Assembly (NCBI RefSeq): GCF_003634775.1
Contig: NZ_RBXB01000003.1
Span: forward strand, 124,001 to 188,000
Length of the DNA: 64,000 nucleotides
Source of the DNA: Chryseobacterium defluvii
Lineage (GTDB): Bacteria > Bacteroidota > Bacteroidia > Flavobacteriales > Weeksellaceae
Reading direction: 5' to 3'
The notes below the pieces were generated by a model that saw only the letters and a list, made by a program, of their open reading frames with translations, did not search any database and was not told the origin of the DNA. The position numbers were made by a program, and so were the translations under genes. Positions 27,345 to 37,311 of this stretch are shown in pieces (position 1 is the stretch's first letter; the number at the start of each line of letters is the position of its first letter).

Positions 27345-28316
27345 TTATATTTTTAAAACTTCTTCCATAAGAATCTTCTCAATATCGTCAGGATAGCTTA
27401 CCTGCAGATGGTGATCAGAAGCCACCCAATTTTTTATTTCTTCTAATTGCAAAATTTTAGAATTGAGAATTCCCATTTTATCCAGAGCACAGGCATTACA
27501 TTCCTGCTCATACTGATTGTGTATAGGAATAACAAAGAGCTTTTTATCCATAAAAAGAGCTTCGGCAGGGGTTTCAAAACCGGCATTGCAAAGTATTCCT
27601 TCACAATTTTCAAAATATTTCAGATATTGGATTTCATCAATGGGAAATACTTCAATGTTCCCTTCCTTAAATTGCAGCTTGCTGTATTTGGAAAATACTT
27701 TCCATTCAACAGCGACTTTTTTTAAAACTTTGATGATATTGTCATCGGAAAAGCTTGGCAAATATACCAGATAGAAGCCTTTTTTGTCCGGATTAAGATT
27801 TCTGATTTTTCTTCTGATCACAGGTTTCTTGATCTGAGGATGATAATTTTCAAAATGAAATCCTATTTTTCTTTCGCTGGGTACGTAATATTTCAGAATA
27901 AGCTCACCAAAGAAATCTTTCTTTTCCGGTTTCGGTGTTTCTTTAAAGCTCATTGACGCTTGATGGCTCAGCTCAATCATAGGCAATTGCTTCAGTTTGC
28001 AAGCCCATCCTGTTAACGGTTCAAAATCATTAATGATTAAATCGTAATCAGAGAGTTTCAATTCTTTGATATCTTTTACAGCTTCCAAGAATTTATTTTC
28101 TGTAAATGTTTTGCGATAGGATAAACCACCTGTTTTGTTATATAGAAGAGAAATACCCTTAAATTGGAAATTAATATCGAAATCAGCCTTTAACTGAGAT
28201 TGGTGACCACTGATTAAAGTATCCACCGAAACATATTTTTTAAGAATAGGAATTATTTCCTGTGCTCTGGCAATATGACCGTTGCCGGTTCCCTGAAATG
28301 CATAGAGGATTTTCAT
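27345..28316 (-). CDS. MurG/UGT-like glycosyltransferase
   Basis: A 323-residue GT-B type protein. QGTGNGHIARAQEI near the start is the glycine-rich N-domain loop, and CEGILCNAGFETPAEALFMDKKLFVIPIHNQYEQE is the C-terminal nucleotide-sugar/acceptor signature (in pieces: NAGFETPAEAL, then NQYEQ). Substrate and acceptor are unknown. Its start overlaps the stop of the metallophosphoesterase gene by 4 bp, so both work together or are at least co-translated; a lipid or envelope precursor is a plausible target. Confidence 0.82.
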   Translation of the reverse strand: MKILYAFQGTGNGHIARAQEIIPILKKYVSVDTLISGHQSQLKADFDINFQFKGISLLYNKTGGLSYRKTFTENKFLEAVKDIKELKLSDYDLIINDFEPLTGWACKLKQLPMIELSHQASMSFKETPKPEKKDFFGELILKYYVPSERKIGFHFENYHPQIKKPVIRRKIRNLNPDKKGFYLVYLPSFSDDNIIKVLKKVAVEWKVFSKYSKLQFKEGNIEVFPIDEIQYLKYFENCEGILCNAGFETPAEALFMDKKLFVIPIHNQYEQECNACALDKMGILNSKILQLEEIKNWVASDHHLQVSYPDDIEKILMEEVLKI

Positions 28317-29140
28317 TGGGAAAAATTGGTTACTATTTTTAAAAGCTCTGAGGTATCCATCTCTTTGATTTCTTCCGCTTCGTCATCTTTAAGTAAATGC
28401 TTATGATCGTCATAATAAAAAATCTTCCATTCGTTATCATGATACTCCAAGGCGGACAGGTTTTCAATCCAATCCCCCGAATTGAGATAGGTACAGGATC
28501 CTTTTTTATTAACTACCTGCCGGATCTGCGGCTGATGTATATGTCCACAAATTACATAATCATAATGGTTATCAATAGCAAGCTCAGAAGCGGTCATTTC
28601 AAAATCACCAATATATTTCACCGCTTTTTTTACATTGTTTTTGATCTTTTTTGAAAATGAATATTTTTCTTTACCCATTTTTTCTAAAAACCAATTGACA
28701 ACATTGTTGATCATGATCAGTAAATCATAGCCTTTTCCGCCTAATTTGGCAATCCATTTTGAATGCTGTACAGAAGCATCAAAAACATCACCGTGAAAAA
28801 TCCATGTTTTTTTCTGATTAATATCCAGACAGATTTTATTACACACCTTTAATTTACCCAATTCGAAATCGGTAAATTTCCGGAACATCTCGTCATGATT
28901 TCCGGTAATATAATAGACGTCCGTATTTTTAGTGGCAAGAGAAAGGATTTTTTTAATCACTTTCAGGTGGGGTTTAGGAAAGTAAGACTTTTTGAATTGC
29001 CAGATATCAATGATATCTCCATTCAAAACCAGAGTCTTAGGTTGAATTGAATTCAGATATCTCAGTAATTCTTTAGCCTTACATCCATAAGTTCCCAAAT
29101 GAACATCCGATATGACTACTAATTCAACGTTTCTTTTCAT
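28313..29140 (-). CDS. LpxH-like calcineurin-type metallophosphoesterase
   Basis: A 275-residue protein, started at ATG 29140 (MKRNVEL) because that fits the family; ATG 29152 adds four residues. The metal-binding blocks are in order: SDVHLG, NGDIID, GNHDEM, HGDVFD and GHIHQPQ. It resembles UDP-2,3-diacylglucosamine hydrolases but is longer, and the family covers other phosphoesters. Coupled by a 4-bp overlap to the glycosyltransferase downstream, it may serve envelope lipid synthesis (inference). Confidence 0.86.
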   Translation of the reverse strand: MKRNVELVVISDVHLGTYGCKAKELLRYLNSIQPKTLVLNGDIIDIWQFKKSYFPKPHLKVIKKILSLATKNTDVYYITGNHDEMFRKFTDFELGKLKVCNKICLDINQKKTWIFHGDVFDASVQHSKWIAKLGGKGYDLLIMINNVVNWFLEKMGKEKYSFSKKIKNNVKKAVKYIGDFEMTASELAIDNHYDYVICGHIHQPQIRQVVNKKGSCTYLNSGDWIENLSALEYHDNEWKIFYYDDHKHLLKDDEAEEIKEMDTSELLKIVTNFSQ

Positions 29141-29196
29141 AGTTTTATGCAAAGAAACTAATTGAAAATTAATTATATATGAATGTTATATTAATT

Positions 29197-29937
29197 TTAT
29201 AGAGAGTTCATCAACTCTTCTGTAATTTCCATGTTGTGATATACGTTCTGTACATCATCATCTTCTTCAAAACGTTCAAGCATTTTCATATTCGCTTTGA
29301 ACTGTTCTTCAGTTACTTCTTTCGTATTGTTCGGAATTCTTTGAAGTTCTGCACTTTTGGCTTCTATTCCCAGTTCATCAAGTTTATGGGATAATGAGCC
29401 GAAATCTTCAAAAGCAGTGGTAATCATAACTTCATCTTCGTCTTTATCGATTTCTTCCGCTCCACCATCAATCATTTCCATTTCAAAATCATCCCAATTC
29501 ATTTTGATCTGAGACAAGTCCAGATTGAAGATTCCTTTTCTATCAAAAATAAAAGCAAGTTCACCATTTTTACCTAAGTTACCGTCAAACTTATTAAAAA
29601 TAGCCCTTACATTGGCTACTGTTCTTGTCGTATTGTTTGTTGTGCATTCCACAAAAAACGCTACACCTCCCTGACCATATCCTTCATAAGTAATTTCTTC
29701 ATAGTTTTCCGCATCAGCACCGCTCGCTTTTTTTATCGCTCTTTCTACATTATCTTTTGGCATATTTGCCCCTTTGGCATTTTGGATGCATCTTCTTAAA
29801 GCCGGATTAGATTCAGGATCAGGTCCACCCGCTTTTACTGCTAATGCTATATCCTTTCCAATTTTAGAGAACGTTTTGGCCATTTTATCCCAACGGGCCA
29901 TTTTAGAAGCTTTTCTGTATTCAAATGCTCTTCCCAT
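29197..29937 (-). CDS. yebC: YebC/PmpR family protein
   Basis: A 246-residue protein with the family pattern: MGRAFEYRKASKMARWDKMAK at the start (given in part), KGANMPKDNVERAIKKA, YEGYGQGGVAFFVE and the C-terminal acidic domain. YebC proteins are cytosolic and have been linked both to transcription control and, recently, to translation through ribosome-stalling sequences. It is monocistronic, with a -7 promoter box 22 nt before its start. Confidence 0.95.
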   Translation of the reverse strand: MGRAFEYRKASKMARWDKMAKTFSKIGKDIALAVKAGGPDPESNPALRRCIQNAKGANMPKDNVERAIKKASGADAENYEEITYEGYGQGGVAFFVECTTNNTTRTVANVRAIFNKFDGNLGKNGELAFIFDRKGIFNLDLSQIKMNWDDFEMEMIDGGAEEIDKDEDEVMITTAFEDFGSLSHKLDELGIEAKSAELQRIPNNTKEVTEEQFKANMKMLERFEEDDDVQNVYHNMEITEELMNSL

Positions 29938-29958
29938 TTTAATTTTTTAAATTTTCAA

Positions 29959-29966
29959 CAAAATTA
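29959..29966 (-). promoter_or_regulatory. Candidate -7 promoter element for yebC
   Basis: TAATTTTG on the minus strand matches TAnnTTTG exactly, 22 nt before the start codon. No clear -33 box is seen because the upstream sequence is the ompA terminator. Confidence 0.5.
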
Positions 29967-29980
29967 CTTAAAAGTGAACG

Positions 29981-30014
29981 AAAAAAAAATACCTCCAAAA
30001 ACTTGGAGGTATTT
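29981..30014 (-). terminator. Terminator of the ompA-like gene
   Basis: On the minus strand, AAATACCTCC pairs with GGAGGTATTT and is followed by a run of nine T residues. It ends the OmpA-family gene just before the yebC promoter. Confidence 0.88.
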
Positions 30015-30032
30015 ATTATTTAGAAAAATTAA

Positions 30033-31505
30033 TTATTTTCTTTTTTTAACTACTTTTTTCTTAGCCGGAGCTTTTTTCACTGGAGCATCTTCGTAATCTC
30101 TTTTCTTGATTGCGTTCCACTCGTCAGCACTTTCAATAGCTTTTACAACTACTTTTCTGTCTACTTGTCTTTCAGCGTCAGAAGCTTTTTCAGAAACTGT
30201 AGCTTTAGATTCACCAACACCAACTGATTTAAGAGCGTTAGCATCAACACCTCTAGCATCTAAAGCAGCAACAACTGCAGCAGCTCTTTCTCTAGAAAGT
30301 TTCAAGTTATAAGCTTCAGAACCTTTAGCATCAGTTCTACCTTCTAATAGATAGTTACCACCGTCTTTCTTGATAATATCAGCAGCAGCATCTAATGCAG
30401 GAGTAGACTCAGGCTTGATTGTAGCTTTATTAAAGTCAAAATAAACACTTCCTAGTTTTGATTCAACTTCAATAGCTGTTTGAGTCTTAGGCTTAGGACA
30501 TCCGTTGTATTCTGGTAAACCAGGAACTGTAGGACAAGCATCATCTTTATCTAAGATACCGTCACCATCTGTATCTGGCCAAGGACAACCATTGTTTTCA
30601 GCTGGACCTGCTACTGTAGGACAAGCATCATCTTTATCGATAACACCATCACCATCAGTATCTGGCCAAGGACAACCGTTGTTTTCAACTGGACCTGCTA
30701 CATCTGGACATTGATCGTCTTTATCTGGAACTCCGTCACCGTCTGTATCAGGACATCCTTGGAATTCAGGTAAACCTGGAGTATCAGGACAAAGATCATC
30801 TTTATCTAAGATACCATCTTTATCTCTATCTCTGTTACCAAATCTAAAGTTCAAAGATGCAGAAGCTTGCCAGAAGTTAGCAACTGTAGATTTATTACCT
30901 GGAGTTGAAACATAATCTCCCTGGATACCAAGACCGAAGTTTTTAGTTAACCAGAAGTTCGCCCCAGCACCTGTAGCTACTGTGAAGAAGTTAGCTTTTC
31001 CGTTTTCGTTTCCGCCTTCACCATTACTAACCCATTCTCCATTAGCATCAACTCTTGGGAAAGAAAGACTTGTATGATCATGTCTTAAATAGTTAGCACC
31101 CACTCTTAAATATGGGTCAAACCAAGACTCTTCGGCCCATAAAAGACCTGCGGCCTTGGCTTGGAAACCAAGTCCTGTCTGAAGGAAAAATTCTTTCCCC
31201 ATGTTGAATCTTTTATTATCAACGTTTCCTACTGTAGTCTGCCAGTCAATAACTAAACCTTTACCAATATTTCTAGCAACTGTTAGTTTAGACAATGGAG
31301 GTGTAATAGAGAAGTTGTTCATATTGAACATTGTCTTCGTCAAATTATTAGCAGAGAACGTGTTACTGAAATTACCTCTCTGTGCCAAATGGTTTTCCGC
31401 ATGAGCACCAACTCCGATCATCCACGGATTGTTGGTAGTCTGAGCGAATACAGTAGAAGCAACAGTAAGCGCCAATGCTGAAATTCCTAATTTTAGATTT
31501 TTCAT
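30033..31505 (-). CDS. OmpA family outer membrane protein with thrombospondin type 3 repeats
   Basis: A 490-residue protein. Signal peptide 1-21 (TVFAQ), N-terminal beta-barrel about 25-222, four calcium-binding TSP3-like repeats about 225-337 (each with DTDGDGVxDKDD and a CP pair), OmpA peptidoglycan-binding domain about 347-457 (VYFDFNKATIKPES, GRTDAKGSEAYN, LSRERA), and a basic Lys-rich tail 466-490. It should anchor the outer membrane to peptidoglycan. A well-matched -33/-7 promoter lies upstream and a strong terminator downstream, fitting an abundant protein. The Lys-rich tail is an unusual end for an OmpA domain. Confidence 0.94.
   Translation of the reverse strand: MKNLKLGISALALTVASTVFAQTTNNPWMIGVGAHAENHLAQRGNFSNTFSANNLTKTMFNMNNFSITPPLSKLTVARNIGKGLVIDWQTTVGNVDNKRFNMGKEFFLQTGLGFQAKAAGLLWAEESWFDPYLRVGANYLRHDHTSLSFPRVDANGEWVSNGEGGNENGKANFFTVATGAGANFWLTKNFGLGIQGDYVSTPGNKSTVANFWQASASLNFRFGNRDRDKDGILDKDDLCPDTPGLPEFQGCPDTDGDGVPDKDDQCPDVAGPVENNGCPWPDTDGDGVIDKDDACPTVAGPAENNGCPWPDTDGDGILDKDDACPTVPGLPEYNGCPKPKTQTAIEVESKLGSVYFDFNKATIKPESTPALDAAADIIKKDGGNYLLEGRTDAKGSEAYNLKLSRERAAAVVAALDARGVDANALKSVGVGESKATVSEKASDAERQVDRKVVVKAIESADEWNAIKKRDYEDAPVKKAPAKKKVVKKRK
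30495..30833 (-). repeat. Tandem TSP3-repeat coding DNA
   Basis: Four coding repeats of roughly 75-90 bp are very similar at the nucleotide level, the central two nearly identical (repeated GGCCAAGGACAACC and ACAAGCATCATCTTTATC on the plus strand). Such DNA can change copy number by recombination or slippage. Confidence 0.75.
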
Positions 31506-31534
31506 AGAATTAAATGATTAAATAATTGATAATG

Positions 31535-31566
31535 CAAAATAAATATAATTTTTCTTTATACACAAA
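31535..31566 (-). promoter_or_regulatory. Promoter of the ompA-like gene
   Basis: On the minus strand TTTG (31563-31566) is followed about 20 nt later by a TTATTTTG/TATTTTGC -7 element (31535-31542), close to the Bacteroidetes consensus with one mismatch. The start codon is 30 nt downstream. Confidence 0.65.
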
Positions 31567-31582
31567 GTTTTTTAAATGATTT

Positions 31583-32041
31583 TTAACTTTTCTTTAATAT
31601 TCTGTCCAGGTTTCTTTTATTTTCTCTATCTTTTATGCTCTCCCTTTTATCGAAAAGCTTTTTCCCTCTTCCCAGAGCTATTAAAACCTTTGCCTTCCCT
31701 TTATCATTTATATATAACTTTAAAGGTATAATGGTATTACCTACATCCTTTAGCTTTTTTTCCAGTCTTTGCAATTCTTTTTTGTGCAACAGCAATTTCC
31801 GTTCCCTTTTTGTTTTGTGATTATAAAAAGTTCCCAATTTATACTCATCTATCATCATATTAATAATGTATAATTCCCCATCAATAAACTGACAGAAGGA
31901 TTCTGTAATAGATGCTTTGGAAGAGCGTAAAGATTTAATTTCCGTCCCTGTTAAAACCATTCCGGCTTCCACTTCTTCAAGAATTTCATACTCAAACCTG
32001 GCTCTTCTATTTACTATATTGACTGTTTTTTCAATCTTCAT
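31583..32041 (-). CDS. smpB: SsrA-binding protein
   Basis: A 152-residue SmpB. NRRARFEYEI, then AGMVLTGTEIKSLRSSK and the tail GRGKKLFDKRESIKDR with basic C-terminus are typical. It binds tmRNA and delivers it to stalled ribosomes during trans-translation. It lies 77 bp upstream of ompA on the same strand and is divergent from the ABC-F gene. No ssrA gene is visible in the window. Confidence 0.97.
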   Translation of the reverse strand: MKIEKTVNIVNRRARFEYEILEEVEAGMVLTGTEIKSLRSSKASITESFCQFIDGELYIINMMIDEYKLGTFYNHKTKRERKLLLHKKELQRLEKKLKDVGNTIIPLKLYINDKGKAKVLIALGRGKKLFDKRESIKDRENKRNLDRILKKS

Positions 32042-32171
32042 TTTAAGTTCGTATGTATATATGATGTAAAAATTTAATAAAGTTGCACCTCTACTTCTTT
32101 AAGTATTTATTCAGGGCTCTTGTGTTATTAAATTTAATTAATGAAATATATAAAAAATACTTCTCTTTTAA

Positions 32172-33866
<1,695 letters not shown>

Positions 33867-33873
33867 AATAATG

Positions 33874-33901
33874 AACCGTTCAAATTCTGGACGGTTTTTT
33901 A
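33874..33901 (+). terminator. Terminator after the ABC-F gene
   Basis: AACCGTTCA (33874-33882) pairs with TGGACGGTT (33888-33896) with one G-T pair, a 5-nt loop and a following T run. Confidence 0.85.
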
Positions 33902-33936
33902 TTTAATACTTACTTACTTTTTAAAATATAATTCCC

Positions 33937-33944
33937 TATTTTTG
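33937..33944 (+). promoter_or_regulatory. Candidate -7 promoter element of recJ, almost touching the start codon
   Basis: TATTTTTG ends only 4 nt before the ATG at 33949. If used, transcription would begin at or within a few nt of the start codon, giving a leaderless mRNA. Confidence 0.4.
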
Positions 33945-33948
33945 TGAA

Positions 33949-35661
33949 ATGAGTCAAAAATGGATTTATAAGCCCGAACCTGATGAGGAAATTGTGGACA
34001 GATTAAGTTCGTCACTTGGTTTTGGAACTTTCGAATCTAAACTTCTCGTTCTTAGAGGAATTGACAACTATCAGAAGGCCCGAGAGTTTTTCAAACCAAA
34101 CCTTAACGATATACACAGCCCCTTTTTAATGGCCGATATGCAAAAAGCTGTTGAACGCATTGCGACTGCTATTGAAAACGGAGAAAAAATACTGGTATAT
34201 GGAGACTACGATGTAGACGGTACTACTGCAGTTGCCTTAATGTATCTTTACCTCAGCAAAATTGTTGAGAAAAAATATTTGGATTATTACATTCCGGACA
34301 GAAATTCCGAAGGTTATGGGATTTCTACAGAAGGAATTGATTTTGCCAAAAACAATGGCTTTTCTTTAATCATTGCCTTAGACTGTGGGATCAAAGCCAT
34401 TGATATGGTAAATTATGCAGAAAGCCTGGGTATTGATTTTATTATTTGTGATCATCACCTTCCGGGAGAAGAAATACCTAATGCTGTAGCCGTATTGGAT
34501 CCTAAAAGAAGTGATTGTCGATATCCGTTTAAGGAATTATCTGGCTGCGGAGTCGGCTTCAAATTATGCCAGGGATTAAATACCATTTACAAAATTCCTG
34601 AAGCCGAATTATTTGAATTAACGGATCTTTTAGCAATATCTATTGCTGCTGATATTGTTTCGATGACCGGGGAAAACAGGGTTCTGGCAAAAATGGGGCT
34701 GAAAACACTGAGAAAGACAAGAAATTTAGGGCTTAGATTGTTAATTCCTGAAGATAAACTTTCCCATTTTGAAATTTCAAATATAGTTTTTGAAATCGCT
34801 CCCAAGATTAATGCCGCCGGAAGAATTTCCCATGGAAAAGCAGCTGTGGAATTGATGGTTTCTGATAATTTAAAACATGCTCATCAAATCGTTGACGATA
34901 TTATGGATCTTAATGATGAAAGACGTGAGCTTGATATGAATTCCACCCTCTCTGCCTTAAATCAAATCATTGAATCCCAGCAGGAAACCAAACATACCAC
35001 GATCGTTTATCATCCTGAATGGAATAAAGGTGTGATTGGAATTGTAGCTTCCAGACTTATTGAAACGTATTACAAACCTACTTTGGTTTTTACAGACGGC
35101 AATAATGGTGAAATGGTAGCTTCCGCAAGATCTGTTTCCGATTTCGACGTTCATGAAGCACTGGATCTTTGTTCTGAATATTTCCTGAAATTCGGGGGGC
35201 ATCATGCAGCAGCCGGGCTTTCTATGGAAAAGGATAAATTTGAAGCTTTTAAAGAAAAGTTTGAAAAGATCGTTTCCGAAAAAATTAAGGAACACCAGAA
35301 GGAACCTTCCATTACGATAGATTCTGAAATTCAGATTGATGAAATCAATAGGGAGTTTATTAATTTTCACAGGAAATTGGCTCCATTTGGACCTCATAAT
35401 ATGAAGCCCATTCTTACTTTAACGAATCAGAAAGTTTCGGGATATGTAAAAACAATGGGCAAGGATAACAACCACCTTAAGTTTTTTATTAAACAGGAGT
35501 CTACAGGAAGAAATATTGAATGTGTAGGCTTTAAACTTGGTCAATTTGCAGAAAATTTTAAGAATAAGAACTTTGATATTGCCTTTACCCTAGAGGAAAA
35601 TCATTGGAAAGGAAATGTAACTCATTATTTAAATATTAAGGATGTAAAGTTCAGGGATTAG
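33949..35661 (+). CDS. recJ: Single-stranded-DNA-specific exonuclease RecJ
   Basis: A 570-residue DHH phosphoesterase. DYDVDG at 86-91 and DHH at 168-170 are the metal-binding motifs, followed by the DHHA1 domain (KGVIGIVASR, FGGHHAAAGLSM) and a C-terminal OB-fold-like segment. RecJ degrades ssDNA 5' to 3' during recombination and mismatch repair. The stop codon lies inside a repeat that flanks the next gene, so the last residues may have been altered by an insertion. Confidence 0.96.
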   Translation: MSQKWIYKPEPDEEIVDRLSSSLGFGTFESKLLVLRGIDNYQKAREFFKPNLNDIHSPFLMADMQKAVERIATAIENGEKILVYGDYDVDGTTAVALMYLYLSKIVEKKYLDYYIPDRNSEGYGISTEGIDFAKNNGFSLIIALDCGIKAIDMVNYAESLGIDFIICDHHLPGEEIPNAVAVLDPKRSDCRYPFKELSGCGVGFKLCQGLNTIYKIPEAELFELTDLLAISIAADIVSMTGENRVLAKMGLKTLRKTRNLGLRLLIPEDKLSHFEISNIVFEIAPKINAAGRISHGKAAVELMVSDNLKHAHQIVDDIMDLNDERRELDMNSTLSALNQIIESQQETKHTTIVYHPEWNKGVIGIVASRLIETYYKPTLVFTDGNNGEMVASARSVSDFDVHEALDLCSEYFLKFGGHHAAAGLSMEKDKFEAFKEKFEKIVSEKIKEHQKEPSITIDSEIQIDEINREFINFHRKLAPFGPHNMKPILTLTNQKVSGYVKTMGKDNNHLKFFIKQESTGRNIECVGFKLGQFAENFKNKNFDIAFTLEENHWKGNVTHYLNIKDVKFRD

Positions 35662-35676
35662 GATTTAGGGATTAGC
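35652..35676. repeat. Left flanking repeat of the IVP element
   Basis: A GGATTAGG-type block that overlaps the recJ stop. Its part TAGGATTTAGGGATTA matches the reverse complement of the right flank (35992-36009) at 14 of 16 positions, and the whole block resembles 20950-20974. Confidence 0.55.
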
Positions 35677-35687
35677 AAATAGGTAGT

Positions 35688-36008
35688 ATGGGAAATTATA
35701 AGGAATTGATTGTTTGGCAGAAATCTGTTGATCTTGTAACAGAAATTTATGCTTCAACTCAAGGTTTCCCAAAAGAAGAAGTTTATTCTCTTACAAGCCA
35801 AATCCGACGTTCTGCTATTTCAATCCCGTCCAATATTGCTGAAGGTGCTGAGCTTGAAACGCAATTATTAATTTCCAAAAACTTAAATTATTTAAATTTA
35901 GAAGAATTTGAAAATCTAAATAAAAAGTCAACCGAAATATCAAAAAATGATCAACGCAATAATATCAAAACTGCAAAATTCACCTCATCTTTAAGCCCTA
36001 ATTCCTAA
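35688..36008 (+). pseudogene. Four-helix-bundle 23S-IVP family gene, internally deleted and frameshifted
   Basis: The frame begins YKELIVWQKSVDLVTEIY and reaches IPSNIAEG, both typical of the S23/intervening-sequence four-helix-bundle family. SNIAEG then runs straight into AELETQLLISKNLNYL, so the roughly 20-25 residues that normally lie between these motifs are missing in frame. Near the end a run of six A (35942-35947) shifts the frame: with one A fewer the protein would read EISKMINAIISKLQN and stop at 35992-35994, the family's usual ending, instead of the present unrelated tail to 36008. The gene is flanked by inverted repeats. It is probably non-functional. Confidence 0.82.
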
Positions 36009-36009
36009 G
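35992..36009. repeat. Right flanking repeat of the IVP element
   Basis: TAAGCCCTAATTCCTAAG is an imperfect inverted copy of the left flank at 35652-35676. It begins at the predicted original stop codon of the IVP gene and ends 7 bp before nadD. Confidence 0.55.
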
Positions 36010-36016
36010 TCTTTAA

Positions 36017-36601
36017 ATGAAAAAAATCGGTTTATTTTTCGGCTCATTCAATCCTATTCATATTGGTCATCTGATTCTGGCTAATTACATCCTGGAAAAT
36101 TCGGATATGGATGAATTGTGGTTTGTTGTAAGTCCACAAAATCCTTTTAAGGAAAAAAAATCTTTGTTGAAAGATCATAATAGGCTCGATATGGTACAAC
36201 TTGCTATAAAAAATTATCCTAAAATGCGGGTTTCCAATGTAGAGTTTTCACTTCCGAAACCCAGCTATACGATTGATACTTTAACGTATCTTCATGAGAA
36301 GTATCCTGATTATTCTTTCAGTTTAATTATGGGTGAGGATAATCTTGAGAGTTTACACAAGTGGAAAAATGCTGAAACTTTAATCAAAAATCATCACATT
36401 ATTGTTTATCCACGAATGTTTGAGGGCGAGAAAAAAGATTCAGAATATCTGCAGCATGAAAACATTTCTTTAATCAAAGCTCCCGTCATTGAACTTTCTG
36501 CAACGGAAATCCGAAATATGATCAAGACAGGGAAAAATGTAAGACCCATGCTTCCTCCTGAAGTTTTTGAATATTTGGATGGGAGTAATTTTTATAAATA
36601 A
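36017..36601 (+). CDS. nadD: Nicotinate-nucleotide adenylyltransferase
   Basis: A 194-residue nucleotidyltransferase with GLFFGSFNPIHIGHL at the start (HIGH motif) and, near the C-terminus, the SATEIRNMI motif that corresponds to the ISSTxIR signature. It adenylates nicotinate mononucleotide in NAD synthesis. Length fits the family. In relatives it usually follows recJ or gmk; here the IVP remnant separates it from recJ. Confidence 0.96.
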   Translation: MKKIGLFFGSFNPIHIGHLILANYILENSDMDELWFVVSPQNPFKEKKSLLKDHNRLDMVQLAIKNYPKMRVSNVEFSLPKPSYTIDTLTYLHEKYPDYSFSLIMGEDNLESLHKWKNAETLIKNHHIIVYPRMFEGEKKDSEYLQHENISLIKAPVIELSATEIRNMIKTGKNVRPMLPPEVFEYLDGSNFYK

Positions 36602-36662
36602 TTTAGCTTTAAGAAAGAGATTTTAACTCATAATTTATAATTCATCACTCATCACTTTTATA

Positions 36663-37004
36663 ATGAATTTCATCGATAAATTTTTCTCCAAATATCCTCA
36701 GGAAAAGATCATTAAATGGTTTAAACAAATCTGCATTGCAGAAGCTGTTTCCTGTTTTCTCTTATATGGTGTTGCCATGATCTGGAAAAGATATGATGAG
36801 GAAGGGCTTCTGGCTACTATTTTCATTATTATTGTTGGAAATATACATGGCCTTTTCTTTACACTTTATCTTTTACTTTGTCTGCCAGCAAGAAAAATCT
36901 ATAAATGGGATGATGAAGATTTTGTCTTCGCATTGCTTGCTGCTTTCTTTCCTTTTGCTACGATCTGGGTGGATAAAAAATTAGCTAAATTCGACAGAGA
37001 ATAA
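36663..37004 (+). CDS. DUF3817-like integral membrane protein
   Basis: A 113-residue protein with three hydrophobic segments (about 22-42, 50-76 and 88-104) and the pattern CIAEAVSCFLLYGVA near the start, as in DUF3817 proteins. Function is unknown. It has a typical terminator 3 bp after its stop. The 61-bp gap to nadD is a low-complexity TCATAATT/TCATCACT stretch. Confidence 0.72.
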   Translation: MNFIDKFFSKYPQEKIIKWFKQICIAEAVSCFLLYGVAMIWKRYDEEGLLATIFIIIVGNIHGLFFTLYLLLCLPARKIYKWDDEDFVFALLAAFFPFATIWVDKKLAKFDRE

Positions 37005-37006
37005 GG

Positions 37007-37030
37007 GAGGCTTTTAAGTCTCTTTTTTTT
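37007..37030 (+). terminator. Terminator after the DUF3817 gene
   Basis: GAGGCTT/AAGTCTC stem (one G-T pair) and a run of eight T residues (37023-37030). Confidence 0.75.
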
Positions 37031-37311
37031 ATAATTACCCGTAAACAAATACAATTATTTTATCTGTCTTTTTCTTATTTTTTAAAAATTCAGCTTTCAC
37101 GTGTAACAAATCATGCCTTAAAATTGTCTAATTAAGTAACAAGTTTAATTAACAGTAAAATTTATATTAATTTTTATTAACTGAAAATCAATCAGTTAAA
37201 TTAAGTATAAGAATATTTTTACTACTTTGTATTGCAAGATACTTAATTTATTATATATCTTTGCAATGTTAAATAATAACAAATACAAGCTATTAACAAA
37301 TTAAAAAAGTC
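37031..37311. other. AT-rich promoter region of the outer membrane receptor gene
   Basis: No ORF is seen. The stretch is strongly AT-rich and repetitive (ATTAACTGAAAATCAATCAGTTAAAT contains a short inverted repeat, CTGAAAATCAATCAG, around 37180-37197). The promoter at 37232-37263 is the only element assigned. Confidence 0.45.
37232..37263 (+). promoter_or_regulatory. Promoter of the outer membrane receptor gene
   Basis: TTG (37232-37234), 21-nt spacer, TATCTTTG (37256-37263), an exact -7 match. The start codon lies 48 nt downstream, which is a normal leader length. Confidence 0.65.

Noticed and set aside
30495..30833. CRISPR-like spaced repeats
   Set aside because: The repeats are in-frame coding for TSP3 motifs within the OmpA-family gene, with no spacers or cas genes.
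34957..35397. A 146-codon antisense frame in recJ
   Set aside because: It is complementary to conserved DHHA1 coding sequence; composition is that of a shadow frame.
36602..36662. Possible dispersed repeat TCATAATTTATAATTCATCACTC between nadD and the DUF3817 gene (in part)
   Set aside because: It is low-complexity AT-rich sequence; without a genome count it cannot be told from chance.
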